Assembly (NCBI GenBank): GCA_937920275.1
Contig: CALGVD010000100.1
Coordinates: 1 to 34,249 of the forward strand
From: an uncultured Pseudomonadota bacterium
GTDB lineage: Bacteria > Pseudomonadota > Gammaproteobacteria > Steroidobacterales > Steroidobacteraceae
Direction: 5' to 3'
Length of the DNA stretch: 34,249 nucleotides
Shown here: in pieces, positions 23,219 through 31,133 of the stretch
Layout of the letters: each line of letters starts with the position of its first letter
Position numbering within the stretch: the stretch's first letter is position 1
The notes under the pieces: model-generated
What the model was told of the DNA's origin: nothing
Database searches by the model: none
Seen by the model: only the letters and a program-made list of their open reading frames with translations
Translations under genes and position numbers: made by a program

Positions 23219-23267
23219 CGCTGTCGGCGTACTATCCGGTGACGCCGCCCGACCGCCAACGACCGCC

Positions 23268-23798
23268 ATGACCCCTGACACGACCGCGATCGTCATCGAC
23301 ACCCCCCGCCTCGCCTTGCGGGAGTTCACCGAGCAGGACGCACCCTTCGTGCTGCGGCTGCTCAACGAGCCCTCGTTCCACGAATTCATCGGTGATCGTG
23401 GGGTTCGGACGCTGGATGACGCCCGCCGCTACCTGCGCGAAGGCCCCATGGCGAGCTATCGCAGGCACGGTCACGGGCTGTTGCGCGTGGCGTTGCGGAG
23501 CGACCAGACGGTCGTCGGCATGTGCGGCTTGGTGCGACGCGACACCCTGCCGCTACCGGATCTCGGCTTTGCCTTGCTGCCTGTGGGTTGGGGGGCGGGC
23601 ATCGCGACCGAAGCCGGGCGCGCCGTGTTGGCCCACAGCCGGGACGCACTCGGCCTCACCGAGGTGTTGGCCATCACCTCGCCGGACAACACGCGCTCGA
23701 TGCGCGTGCTCGCCAAACTCGACATGGCACTGGAAGACTGCAGACCCCTCGCCGAGGGCGCAGCGGCGGTCAATGTATTCCGGGCATCCTTGCCGTAG
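23268..23798 (+). CDS. GNAT family N-acetyltransferase (RimJ/RimL-like)
   Basis: 176 residues. IDTPRLALREFTEQDAPFVLRLLNEP is the usual lead-in of RimJ/L-type GNATs. The acetyl-CoA region is DLGFALLPVGWGAGIATEAGRAV (core VGWGAGIATEA, Q/RxxGxG/A-like), followed by TSPDNTRSMRVLAKLDM. Transfers an acetyl group to an amine; the acceptor is unknown. No clear Shine-Dalgarno; a TACTAT at 23230-23235 could be the -10, giving a leader of about 26 nt. Diverges from the photolyase and converges on gor. Confidence 0.86.
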   Translation: MTPDTTAIVIDTPRLALREFTEQDAPFVLRLLNEPSFHEFIGDRGVRTLDDARRYLREGPMASYRRHGHGLLRVALRSDQTVVGMCGLVRRDTLPLPDLGFALLPVGWGAGIATEAGRAVLAHSRDALGLTEVLAITSPDNTRSMRVLAKLDMALEDCRPLAEGAAAVNVFRASLP

Positions 23799-23827
23799 AT
23801 TCGCCTCTCGTTGGCTGCTGGCGCCGC

Positions 23828-25183
23828 TCAACGCATCGTGACGAATTCCTCGGCGCTCGTCGGGTGGATCGCGATCGTATCGTCGAAGTCGCGCTTGGTG
23901 GCGCCCATGCGCAGCGCCACCGCAAAACCCTGCAACATCTCGTCGGCGCCTGCGCCGATCACATGGCAGCCGACGATGCGCTGCTCCGGCCCCACCGTCA
24001 CCAGCTTCATCTCGGCGCGGGGCTTGCGCGGCGTCAGCGCGTGGTACATCGGCACAAAGCCCGAGGTATAGACCTTCACCGCCGCGGCACCGTGATGCGC
24101 CAAGGCCTCGGCCTCCGAGAGACCCACCGTGCCGATCGGGGGATGGCTGAAGACCACGGTCGGGATGTCCGAGTAATCGAGGCGCCGGTCGGTCATGCCG
24201 CCGAACACCCGATCGGACCATCGTCGTCCCGCTGCGATGGCGACCGGCGTCAATTGCGCGCGACCGGTGACGTCGCCGATGGCGTGGATGCCCGGGATAT
24301 CGGTCTGTTGCAGCGCATCGACCGGGATGAAACCGGCCGCATCGCGCGTCACACCGACCCGTTCGAGCCCGAGACCCTCGACCGCCGGCTCGCGACCGAT
24401 GGCCCACAGCACCGCATCGAAAGGACCTGCGATCCGACCGTCCTGCAGCGCGAGCCGCAGCGTGCCGTCGGCGTCTCGGTCGAGCGCCTGCGGCGTTGCG
24501 TGATCGAGGAAGGTGACGCCGTCGTCCTCCATGATCTTGCGCAACCCCGTTCCCAACATGGCCTCGAAATTCCGCAGCACGCGGTCGCGGCGCAGCACCA
24601 TGGTCACCTCGCTGCCGAGCGCAGCGAACACGCCGGCGAGCTCTACCGCGATATAGCCGCTGCCCACGACCGCCACCCGCTGCGGCCGATCGGCAAGTTC
24701 GAAGAACCCGTCCGAGGTGATGCCGTGCTCCGCACCCGGGATCGCCGGCACCGAAGGACGACCCCCGGTCGCGATGACCACCTGCGGCGCTTCGAGCAGC
24801 GTGTCTCCGACACGGACCTCGTTCGGTGCGACGAACGCTGCATGGCCGCGGAACAGATCGACCTTGCGGTTGCCGAGGTTGCGTTCGTAGATGCCGTTCA
24901 ACCGCGCGATGTAGGCGTCACGCGCCGTCCGCAACGCCGACCAATCGTGACCGCCCAGCGTGAGATCGAAGCCGTAGTGCGCAGCATCGTGAGCGGCATG
25001 CGCGATCTGCGCTGCGTTCCACATGACTTTCTTCGGCACACAGCCCACATTGACGCAGGTGCCGCCGAGGCGTGCCGACTCCACGATCGCCACGCGCGCA
25101 CCGTACTCCGCCGCGCGCTGCGCGCAGGCGAGCCCACCGCTGCCACCGCCGATCACCACCAGGTCGTATCTAGAAGTTTGCAT
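23828..25183 (-). CDS. gor: glutathione-disulfide reductase
   Basis: 451 residues, a dimeric FAD enzyme that reduces glutathione disulfide with NADPH in the cytoplasm. FAD motif [17 protein letters not shown] (12-28); redox pair C43 and C48 ([13 protein letters not shown]); NAD(P) motif [17 protein letters not shown] with downstream arginines (LRRDRVLR) that favour NADPH; second FAD motif [10 protein letters not shown]-terminal HPTSAEE with the catalytic His-Glu pair. Length is normal. No Shine-Dalgarno precedes ATG at 25183; TAGGAT lies six bases upstream. Divergent from xthA, with 57 nt between the two start codons. Confidence 0.95.
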   Translation of the reverse strand: MQTSRYDLVVIGGGSGGLACAQRAAEYGARVAIVESARLGGTCVNVGCVPKKVMWNAAQIAHAAHDAAHYGFDLTLGGHDWSALRTARDAYIARLNGIYERNLGNRKVDLFRGHAAFVAPNEVRVGDTLLEAPQVVIATGGRPSVPAIPGAEHGITSDGFFELADRPQRVAVVGSGYIAVELAGVFAALGSEVTMVLRRDRVLRNFEAMLGTGLRKIMEDDGVTFLDHATPQALDRDADGTLRLALQDGRIAGPFDAVLWAIGREPAVEGLGLERVGVTRDAAGFIPVDALQQTDIPGIHAIGDVTGRAQLTPVAIAAGRRWSDRVFGGMTDRRLDYSDIPTVVFSHPPIGTVGLSEAEALAHHGAAAVKVYTSGFVPMYHALTPRKPRAEMKLVTVGPEQRIVGCHVIGAGADEMLQGFAVALRMGATKRDFDDTIAIHPTSAEEFVTMR

Positions 25184-25189
25184 GACGAC

Positions 25190-25195
25190 ATCCTA
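25190..25195 (-). promoter_or_regulatory. putative -10 box for a leaderless gor mRNA
   Basis: TAGGAT, then six bases, then ATG at 25183. The -35 is weak and no OxyR-like site was found here. Confidence 0.5.
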
Positions 25196-25228
25196 CACGC
25201 GGTCCGCGCAGCGGGGCACGGGGTGGAT

Positions 25229-25234
25229 TAACCT
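25229..25234 (+). promoter_or_regulatory. putative -10 box for a leaderless xthA mRNA
   Basis: TAACCT, then six bases, then ATG at 25241. An earlier in-frame ATG at 25235 immediately abuts the hexamer, so this spacing favours the second ATG. Confidence 0.48.
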
Positions 25235-25240
25235 ATGGAC

Positions 25241-26017
25241 ATGGACACCTTGAGCATCGCCACCTGGAACGTGAACTCGCTGCGGGTCCGCCTGCCGCAA
25301 TTGGCCGAATGGTCTGCGGCGACCACCCCCGACATCATCGCGTTGCAGGAGACCAAGACCACCGATGCGGATTTTCCGTCCGCCGATCTCACAGCGCTCG
25401 GTTACCACAGCGCCTATGCTGGCCAACGCACCTACAACGGCGTCGCGGTGCTGTCGCGCGAGCCGATCACCGTGCTCGCCACCGAGCTGCCGGGGTTCCC
25501 GGACGAGCAGCGACGCGTGCTTGCGGTCGAGACGGCAGGGCTCACGGTGCTCGATCTCTATGTACCGAACGGACAGGCACTCGGCAGCGACAAGTTCGCC
25601 TACAAGCTCGGCTGGCTGGCTGCCTTGGCGGACTGGCTCGGCGGCGATTTCGGTCGGCGCGAGAACCTGGTCGTGCTCGGTGACTTCAACATCGCCCCGG
25701 AAGACCGCGATGTGCACGACCCGGTCAAATGGGCGGGCGGCGTACATGTGAGCCCCGAAGAGCGTGCAGCCCTGCAACGGATCGCCGACGCGGGCTTCAT
25801 CGACCTGTTCCGGCGTTTCGACCAAGCCGAAGGCAGCTTCAGCTGGTGGGACTACCGCCAAGGCGCGTTCCGTCGCAATCACGGCTTGCGCATCGACCTG
25901 ATCTTCGCCCATGCCGCCCTCGCGGCGCGCTGCAGCGGCTGTCACATCGACCGCGAGCCGCGGCGTGCCGAACGACCCTCAGACCATACGCCCGTCATCG
26001 CCGAGTTCACGCGCTGA
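25241..26017 (+). CDS. xthA: exodeoxyribonuclease III (second copy)
   Basis: 258 residues from the second of two in-frame ATGs (25235, 25241). An AP endonuclease and 3'-exonuclease of base-excision repair. Catalytic set visible: N10 (TWNVNSLR), E37 (ALQETK), Y107 (LYVPNG), D148 and N150 (LGDFNIAPEDRDVHDP), D219 (LRIDLI), D248 and H249 (PSDHTPV). IAPEDRDVHDP and the SWWDYR segment are those of the ExoIII/XthA subgroup, which differs from the copy at 9920-10687. It is divergent from gor, so oxidative damage repair and glutathione recycling share a 57-nt promoter region. Its 3' end overlaps the convergent M15 peptidase gene by 39 nt. Confidence 0.93.
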   Translation: MDTLSIATWNVNSLRVRLPQLAEWSAATTPDIIALQETKTTDADFPSADLTALGYHSAYAGQRTYNGVAVLSREPITVLATELPGFPDEQRRVLAVETAGLTVLDLYVPNGQALGSDKFAYKLGWLAALADWLGGDFGRRENLVVLGDFNIAPEDRDVHDPVKWAGGVHVSPEERAALQRIADAGFIDLFRRFDQAEGSFSWWDYRQGAFRRNHGLRIDLIFAHAALAARCSGCHIDREPRRAERPSDHTPVIAEFTR

Positions 26018-26758
26018 CACGGGCGACAGGCTCGCCATCAACGCCGCCGCCGGCGCAGCGTCCACGGCGCGGACGAAGCGCGCGTGCCAGTCGTCGATAC
26101 GCCGGTCGATCTCGCCGGCGCCTTCCAGTTCGACCGACGACAGCGCCTCACGCAGCACCGCGGCATCGAGCCGCGCCAGACAGTCCTCTGCAACGCGGGC
26201 ATGGCTGATATGCCAAGGTTCGGGCGCGACACCGCCCCGCTCGGCGGCATACGGCCGGAAGAACCCGAAGCGCGCCGCATGGCTCGTAAGCCAAGCATCG
26301 AGCCGCGCGAACGGGCCGCCCTCCCGATATTCCTCCGGCACCAACCGGGGCCGCTCGTCGGCAGGCAGCGCCGCGGCATCGTAGACATCGAGGTCGGTGC
26401 CCCAATGATGGCGGCTGGCACCGGGCAGCGCCGACCACGCGAGGATCGCCTCGATGCGCTCCGCGACCGGCAGCGACGCTGCCAAGATCACCTGCCCCGA
26501 CCGGTCGAGCAGTGGACGATCGCCGCGGAACTTCTCGTTCCAGATGAGGCACTGACGGTCGAAATCGCGGAACGACGAGGCCGGCCTGAGATCGATGCCA
26601 TCGTGTGCGGCGGCGGCGTGCAGCGCCAGGAACGGACCCGCCACGGCGGCGTGCAGCAGGCAGCGTGGCGACTCGAGCTGCAGCAGATGGGTGCGCGCTC
26701 GGCCGGTGAGTTCCTGCGCATCGAGCGGGCGGAAGCCGGTGTCGTCAAGGCGTGGCAT
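25979..26758 (-). CDS. M15 family D-alanyl-D-alanine carboxypeptidase-like protein
   Basis: 259 residues. The metal site fits the M15B (VanY/DacY-like) pattern SxHxxGxAxD...ExxH: S115, H117, G120, D124 (SRHHWGTDLD), then E180 and H183 (PEPWHIS). SSFRDFDRQCLIWNEKF is the usual substrate-side helix. Such enzymes trim D-Ala from peptidoglycan stems. No signal peptide is evident, so the location is unclear. ATG at 26758 is used; GTG at 26761 is also possible, since TATGCT (26774-26769) lies seven bases before it. The 3' end overlaps xthA. Confidence 0.83.
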   Translation of the reverse strand: MPRLDDTGFRPLDAQELTGRARTHLLQLESPRCLLHAAVAGPFLALHAAAAHDGIDLRPASSFRDFDRQCLIWNEKFRGDRPLLDRSGQVILAASLPVAERIEAILAWSALPGASRHHWGTDLDVYDAAALPADERPRLVPEEYREGGPFARLDAWLTSHAARFGFFRPYAAERGGVAPEPWHISHARVAEDCLARLDAAVLREALSSVELEGAGEIDRRIDDWHARFVRAVDAAPAAALMASLSPVSARELGDDGRMV

Positions 26759-26826
26759 CACGGGACGAAGCATACCGGATGCATCGCGACCTGCTGGAAC
26801 AGCGTCCCGCAGACCCGCAGAACGCC

Positions 26827-26832
26827 TAAAAT
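26827..26832 (+). promoter_or_regulatory. putative -10 box for a leaderless ABC-F mRNA
   Basis: TAAAAT, matching TATAAT at five of six positions, then six bases, then GTG at 26839. No Shine-Dalgarno. Confidence 0.55.
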
Positions 26833-26838
26833 CGGCCT

Positions 26839-28767
26839 GTGATCAACCTGCGCGATGTCCGCCTGCGACGCGGCCCCGAACCCCTCATCGAACACGCCAC
26901 GCTCAGCCTGTTGCAAGGCGAGAAGATCGGTGTGGTCGGCCGTAACGGCTGCGGCAAATCCACGCTGCTCGCCCTGCTGCAGGGCACGGTCGCGCCGGAC
27001 CAAGGGGACTTCGAGTGCCCGCCGGGACTGACCATCGCCGTGGTCTCGCAGGAACTGCCGCACTCGCAGCAGCCGGTGGTCGAACACGTGATCGACGGTG
27101 ATGCCGCACTGCGCAGCTGCGAGCGACAGTTGGCCGCAGCGCAGCACGCCGGCGATGGTCTCGCGCAAGCCCGCTGGCTCGGCGAGTACGATCACCTCGG
27201 GGGTTACACAGCGCGTAGTCGCGCGGCCGCGCTGCTCGATGGGCTCGGCTTCGAGGCTGCGGCGATCGATCGGCCGATCGCCGAGTTCTCCGGCGGGCTG
27301 CGCATGCGCGCCAACCTCGCACGCGCCCTGATGTGCCCGTCGCAGCTCTTGCTGCTCGATGAACCGACCAACCACCTCGATCTCGACGCCGTGTTGTGGC
27401 TGGAGCGTTGGCTGCAGGGCTATCGCGGCATGCTGCTGCTGGTCTCGCACGATCGCGACTTCCTCGATGCCGTCGTCGGCCGCGTGCTGCACATCCAGGG
27501 CGGACGCATCGATTCCTACGCCGGGGACTTCAGCCGTTTCGAGACGCTGCGCGCGGCGCGTCTGGCGCAGCAACAGGCCGTCAACGAGAAGCTGCGGCGC
27601 GAGACCGCCAGGGTACAGAGCTTCATCGACCGTTTCCGCGCACAAGCCACCAAAGCCCGCCAAGCCCAAAGCCGCATCAAATGGCTCGAGCGCCTGCCGT
27701 CGATCATCGAACAGCAAGGCGAGTCGGCGTTCGAATGGTCGTTCGCCGAACCCGCAAGGCTGCCCGAACCGCTCGTGGTGCTCGATCGGGTCGCCGCCGG
27801 CTATCCAGGTCGGGCCGTGCTCAGCGACATCCGGTTGTCGGTCCGGCCCGGTATGCGCCTCGGCATCCTCGGCCGCAACGGTGCGGGCAAATCCACGCTG
27901 GTCCGTACACTCGCAGGCGATCTGGAGCCGCTCAGTGGCAACCGCACCGCTGCGCCCGACCTCGAAGTCGGATTCTTCGCACAGCTCGAAGTCGACCAGC
28001 TCGACCCGGGCGACAGTGCGATCGGTCAGCTCGCACGCCGTGGCGGACCGGCGCGCGGATGGACCGAGCAACAACAGCGCGACCATCTCGGCTCGTTCGG
28101 CTTCCGCGGGGATCGCGTGTTCGAGCCGGTGGGCCGGTTCTCCGGCGGCGAACGCGCGAGGCTGTCGCTCGCCATCCTCGTGGCCCGCCGTCCGAACCTG
28201 CTGCTGCTCGACGAACCCACCAACCACCTCGACCATGAGATGCGTGATGCGCTGTTGGTCGCGCTGCAGGAGTTCGCAGGCGCCGTGGTGCTGGTGTCGC
28301 ATGACCGCGGGCTGCTCGGCGGCGTGTGCGATGAGTTCGTGCGGGTGCGCGCCGGCCGCATCGAACCCTACGACGGCGACCTCGCCGACTACGCGCGTTG
28401 GCTCGGTCAAGGCGAGGATGCCGCGACCAGCGTCCCATCCGGCATCGGGGGCGACACGGCGATGGATACCGCGCCGCTCACCGCCGCCGATCGCCGTGAG
28501 CAGCGGCGCCTCGACGCGGAACGGCGCAATCGTCTGACACCGTTGCGTGCAGAGATGCGCCGCATCGAAGAGGATCTCGAGCGCCGCAACACCGAGCGGA
28601 CAGCGATGGAAGCGCAGCTCGCCGACCCCGCGTTGTACGCCGCGAGCACGGACGCTGCGCGCGGACTGCCCTTGCGCCACGCGCAGTTGTCGGCGCAGAT
28701 CGAGGCGCTCGAGGAGCGTTGGCTGGCCCTCGGAGCAGAACTGGAGGCCGCGACGGCGGCACCGTGA
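26839..28767 (+). CDS. yheS: ABC-F family ATPase, YheS-like
   Basis: 642 residues with two ATP-binding domains and no membrane segments. Walker A at 34-41 (GRNGCGKS) and 345-352 (GRNGAGKS); signatures FSGGLRMRANLARAL and FSGGERARLSLAIL; Walker B LLLLDEPTNHLD twice. The linker between them is charged and helical (LAQQQAVNEKL, SFIDRFRAQATKARQAQSRIKWLERL). The C-terminal about 100 residues form a coiled coil (REQRRLDAERRNRL...). Length and sequence follow E. coli YheS. ABC-F proteins bind the ribosomal E site and ease stalled translation. The start is GTG at 26839, six bases after TAAAAT, without a Shine-Dalgarno. Confidence 0.92.
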   Translation: MINLRDVRLRRGPEPLIEHATLSLLQGEKIGVVGRNGCGKSTLLALLQGTVAPDQGDFECPPGLTIAVVSQELPHSQQPVVEHVIDGDAALRSCERQLAAAQHAGDGLAQARWLGEYDHLGGYTARSRAAALLDGLGFEAAAIDRPIAEFSGGLRMRANLARALMCPSQLLLLDEPTNHLDLDAVLWLERWLQGYRGMLLLVSHDRDFLDAVVGRVLHIQGGRIDSYAGDFSRFETLRAARLAQQQAVNEKLRRETARVQSFIDRFRAQATKARQAQSRIKWLERLPSIIEQQGESAFEWSFAEPARLPEPLVVLDRVAAGYPGRAVLSDIRLSVRPGMRLGILGRNGAGKSTLVRTLAGDLEPLSGNRTAAPDLEVGFFAQLEVDQLDPGDSAIGQLARRGGPARGWTEQQQRDHLGSFGFRGDRVFEPVGRFSGGERARLSLAILVARRPNLLLLDEPTNHLDHEMRDALLVALQEFAGAVVLVSHDRGLLGGVCDEFVRVRAGRIEPYDGDLADYARWLGQGEDAATSVPSGIGGDTAMDTAPLTAADRREQRRLDAERRNRLTPLRAEMRRIEEDLERRNTERTAMEAQLADPALYAASTDAARGLPLRHAQLSAQIEALEERWLALGAELEAATAAP

Positions 28768-28802
28768 CGGACATCCGTCGTGTGCGGTGCGTAGGCGACG
28801 CG

Positions 28803-29417
28803 CTATTGTGCCGCTGCAGCCTGACGCGTGATGCGCTCCATGGCCACACCCGCTGCCTCATCGAACGCTGCGACGATGGCCGACATCCGATCGTCGGCGG
28901 CCTGCGCTGACGTCTCGACCGTGAAGGCCGAGAGCAAGGCTCGATCGCTGCGCCGCGAGACGGTGGCATCGATGACCACCCGTACCGTCGGCGCACGCCC
29001 CTCTACGGTGTACTCCGCGTCGAAACGCCGCACGGTCAGGCGCAGCAATTCGGTCGCGGGGAGCGGCGCAGCCGCGTCATGCACCACCGACCACGCGCCG
29101 GATCCGCGCGCCGCATCCACCGCCAATCGTTCGACGACCGCGGGCAGCGCATCCGGCCAACGGCTCGAGGCGTACTGCCCGAGGCGACGATCCGGTTCGG
29201 TACGCAGGATCTCATCGCGCGCATAACCGGGTGCGACCACCACCCGCTGCACTTGCAGTGACTTGGTACCGGTGGCGGGCACGGCCACCGCCGCGACGGA
29301 CGGACGCAGCACATAGGTGACGGGAGCCGACTCGCGACTGCCGAGCAAACTGCCACAACCGCTCAGCAATGCGAGGCCGCAGAAAGCCGGTGCGGCAAGC
29401 CATGCAGATCGTGTCAT
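28803..29417 (-). CDS. PqiC-like lipoprotein of an MCE transport system
   Basis: 204 residues. Lipobox LLSGCG with acylated C21 after a short signal peptide. TYVLRPSV near the start and the later SLQVQRVVVAPGYARDEILRT resemble the ABC-type transport auxiliary lipoproteins (PqiC/YmbA, DUF330), which sit in the outer membrane as partners of MCE proteins. It is last in the operon; its ATG overlaps the MlaD-type gene's stop (ATGA). It takes the place that soluble MlaC has in the Mla system. Confidence 0.84.
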   Translation of the reverse strand: MTRSAWLAAPAFCGLALLSGCGSLLGSRESAPVTYVLRPSVAAVAVPATGTKSLQVQRVVVAPGYARDEILRTEPDRRLGQYASSRWPDALPAVVERLAVDAARGSGAWSVVHDAAAPLPATELLRLTVRRFDAEYTVEGRAPTVRVVIDATVSRRSDRALLSAFTVETSAQAADDRMSAIVAAFDEAAGVAMERITRQAAAAQ

Positions 29418-30349
29418 CGTGGCACCTCGACGCCTCGAGGCGACGGTGGATAGAGCAACTGCGAAGGATCGTCGCGCAGGGAACGGCTGAGGGCGCGCAG
29501 TTCATCGGCGGCCGCACGGCTCTCTTCGACCAAGCGCTCGATCTCTGGCAGACCGGTGCGCGTGAACTCGGAGACCGACCCGGCGTTGTCCGTCATGAAA
29601 CGGTCGAGCTGTGCGCTGCTGGAGGCGAGGTTCTCCGCCACCACACCGAGCCGCTGCACGGTCTCGCGGATGCCGGGCGCCGTCGCCTCGGTCGTCTCGC
29701 GCAGGGCCGTCGCGGCAGCGCCCAGCTCCTTGACGGTCGAGCGTAGGTCGCGCACCAAGGCGTCGGTCTCACGCATCGTCGCCGGCAGATCGCGGCCCGC
29801 ACGATCGAGATTGGCGATCAGCGTCGACAACGCTTCGATGTTCTCGTCGGCCAACACGCGGCCGGCACGCTGCGCCACATCGGACGCCCGTCCCAGCATC
29901 TCCGGCACACCGCTCAACAGCGTATCGAAATTCGAGCGTACCGAGCGGATCACCGGGAACTGCTCGCCCGGGACGGCCGCGGCGAGGCGCTTGTTGCCCG
30001 CATCGCCGAGCAGATCGATGTAAAGAAGCCCCGTGACGCCGAGCAGCGAGAGCTCCGCGACGGTCTTCTCGGCGATGGGGGTGGAGTCGTCGAGGTCGAC
30101 GATCACCTGCACACGGGAAGCCGAGCGCCGATCGATGCGGATCGCGGCCACACGACCGACATCGACGCCGAGGTAGCGCACCGTGCTGCCCACGGTGAGG
30201 CCGCTGACCGACCCCTCGAAGTAGATCTCGTGGCGCTCGTAGGAACGCGCATTTCGGGCGTCCGAGTACCAATAGACGAACGCCCCTGCGAGCGCCGCCA
30301 CCAGCAGCACGAAGGCGCCGACTGCGGTGTAGTTCGCCTCACGCTCCAT
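29414..30349 (-). CDS. MlaD/MCE-domain membrane-anchored lipid-transport protein
   Basis: 311 residues. One N-terminal transmembrane helix (about 7-28, AVGAFVLLVAALAGAFVYWY) is followed by the MCE domain (about 37-115; FEGSVSGLTVGSTVRYLGVDVGRV). Residues about 140-290 are helical and rich in Leu/Ala/Glu, as in MCE proteins whose helices build a periplasmic channel. Binds and carries lipids between membranes with the ABC partners upstream. The start overlaps the ATPase gene by 11 nt. Confidence 0.9.
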   Translation of the reverse strand: MEREANYTAVGAFVLLVAALAGAFVYWYSDARNARSYERHEIYFEGSVSGLTVGSTVRYLGVDVGRVAAIRIDRRSASRVQVIVDLDDSTPIAEKTVAELSLLGVTGLLYIDLLGDAGNKRLAAAVPGEQFPVIRSVRSNFDTLLSGVPEMLGRASDVAQRAGRVLADENIEALSTLIANLDRAGRDLPATMRETDALVRDLRSTVKELGAAATALRETTEATAPGIRETVQRLGVVAENLASSSAQLDRFMTDNAGSVSEFTRTGLPEIERLVEESRAAADELRALSRSLRDDPSQLLYPPSPRGVEVPR

Positions 30350-31133
30350 GGGACACCTCGAAGCGGCGAGCGCGGTCGCCGTGGAAATACGATTGTATCC
30401 AAGGATGCGGGTTCTCAGCGATCTCTGCGAGCGTCCCGGACACCATCTTGCGGTCGACGATCACACCGACCCTGTTGCAGGTGCGGAAGATGCTGTCGAG
30501 ATCGTGGGTGATCATCACGATGGTGAGCGCCAACTCGCGCTGCAGGCCCATCACCAGCTCGTCGAACGAGGCGGCTCCGATCGGGTCAAGCCCTGAGGTC
30601 GGCTCGTCGAGGAACAGCAGCCGCGGGTCGAGTGCGAGCGCACGAGCCAACGCCGCGCGCTTGACCATGCCGCCCGAGAGCTGTGCCGGGAACTTCCAGG
30701 CGGCCTCCGCCGGCAGTCCGACGAGGCGTACCTTCAGCATCGCGAGCTCATCGAGCGCGCGCGGCGGCAACTGCAGGTGCTCGATCATCGGCAACTGCAC
30801 GTTCTGCAGCACGGTGAGCGAGCTGAACAATGCACCGGCTTGGAAGGTGACCCCGTACTGCGCCTTGACCGCGCGCAGTTCACGGTCGGAGAGGCGGGTG
30901 AGGTCGGTGCCGAAGAAACGCACCTCGCCGCCTTGCGGCCGGTGCAGGCCGAGGATGGTGCGCAGCAGCACGCTCTTGCCGGATCCTGATCCACCGACGA
31001 TGCCGAACACCTCGCCCGGGACGACCGACATGTCGAGGCCATCGTGCACGGTCTGCGAGCCGAAACGGTTGATGATGCCGAGCGCTTCGATCGCCGGTCC
31101 GACAGCGGCCTGCTCGCCGACACCCCCGCTCAT
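30339..31133 (-). CDS. MlaF-like ABC transporter ATP-binding protein
   Basis: 264 residues. Walker A GGSGSGKS (47-54), Q-loop FQAG (97-100), signature LSGGM (152-156), Walker B RLLFLDEP (171-178), switch H210 in ITHD. FQAGALFSSLTVLQNVQLP and the SGGM signature are typical of MlaF-type ATPases that drive MCE lipid transport. ATG at 31133 overlaps the permease stop (ATGA), so it is translationally coupled; longer starts lie inside the permease. Confidence 0.93.
   Translation of the reverse strand: MSGGVGEQAAVGPAIEALGIINRFGSQTVHDGLDMSVVPGEVFGIVGGSGSGKSVLLRTILGLHRPQGGEVRFFGTDLTRLSDRELRAVKAQYGVTFQAGALFSSLTVLQNVQLPMIEHLQLPPRALDELAMLKVRLVGLPAEAAWKFPAQLSGGMVKRAALARALALDPRLLFLDEPTSGLDPIGAASFDELVMGLQRELALTIVMITHDLDSIFRTCNRVGVIVDRKMVSGTLAEIAENPHPWIQSYFHGDRARRFEVSHGA

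Noticed and set aside
26758-28680. 640-codon minus-strand frame opposite the ABC-F gene
   Set aside because: Shadow of the ABC-F gene, whose Walker and signature motifs are all intact on the plus strand.
28766-28779. GACGGACATCCGTC palindrome as a rho-independent terminator after the ABC-F gene
   Set aside because: The loop would be only two bases and no T-run follows; too weak to call.
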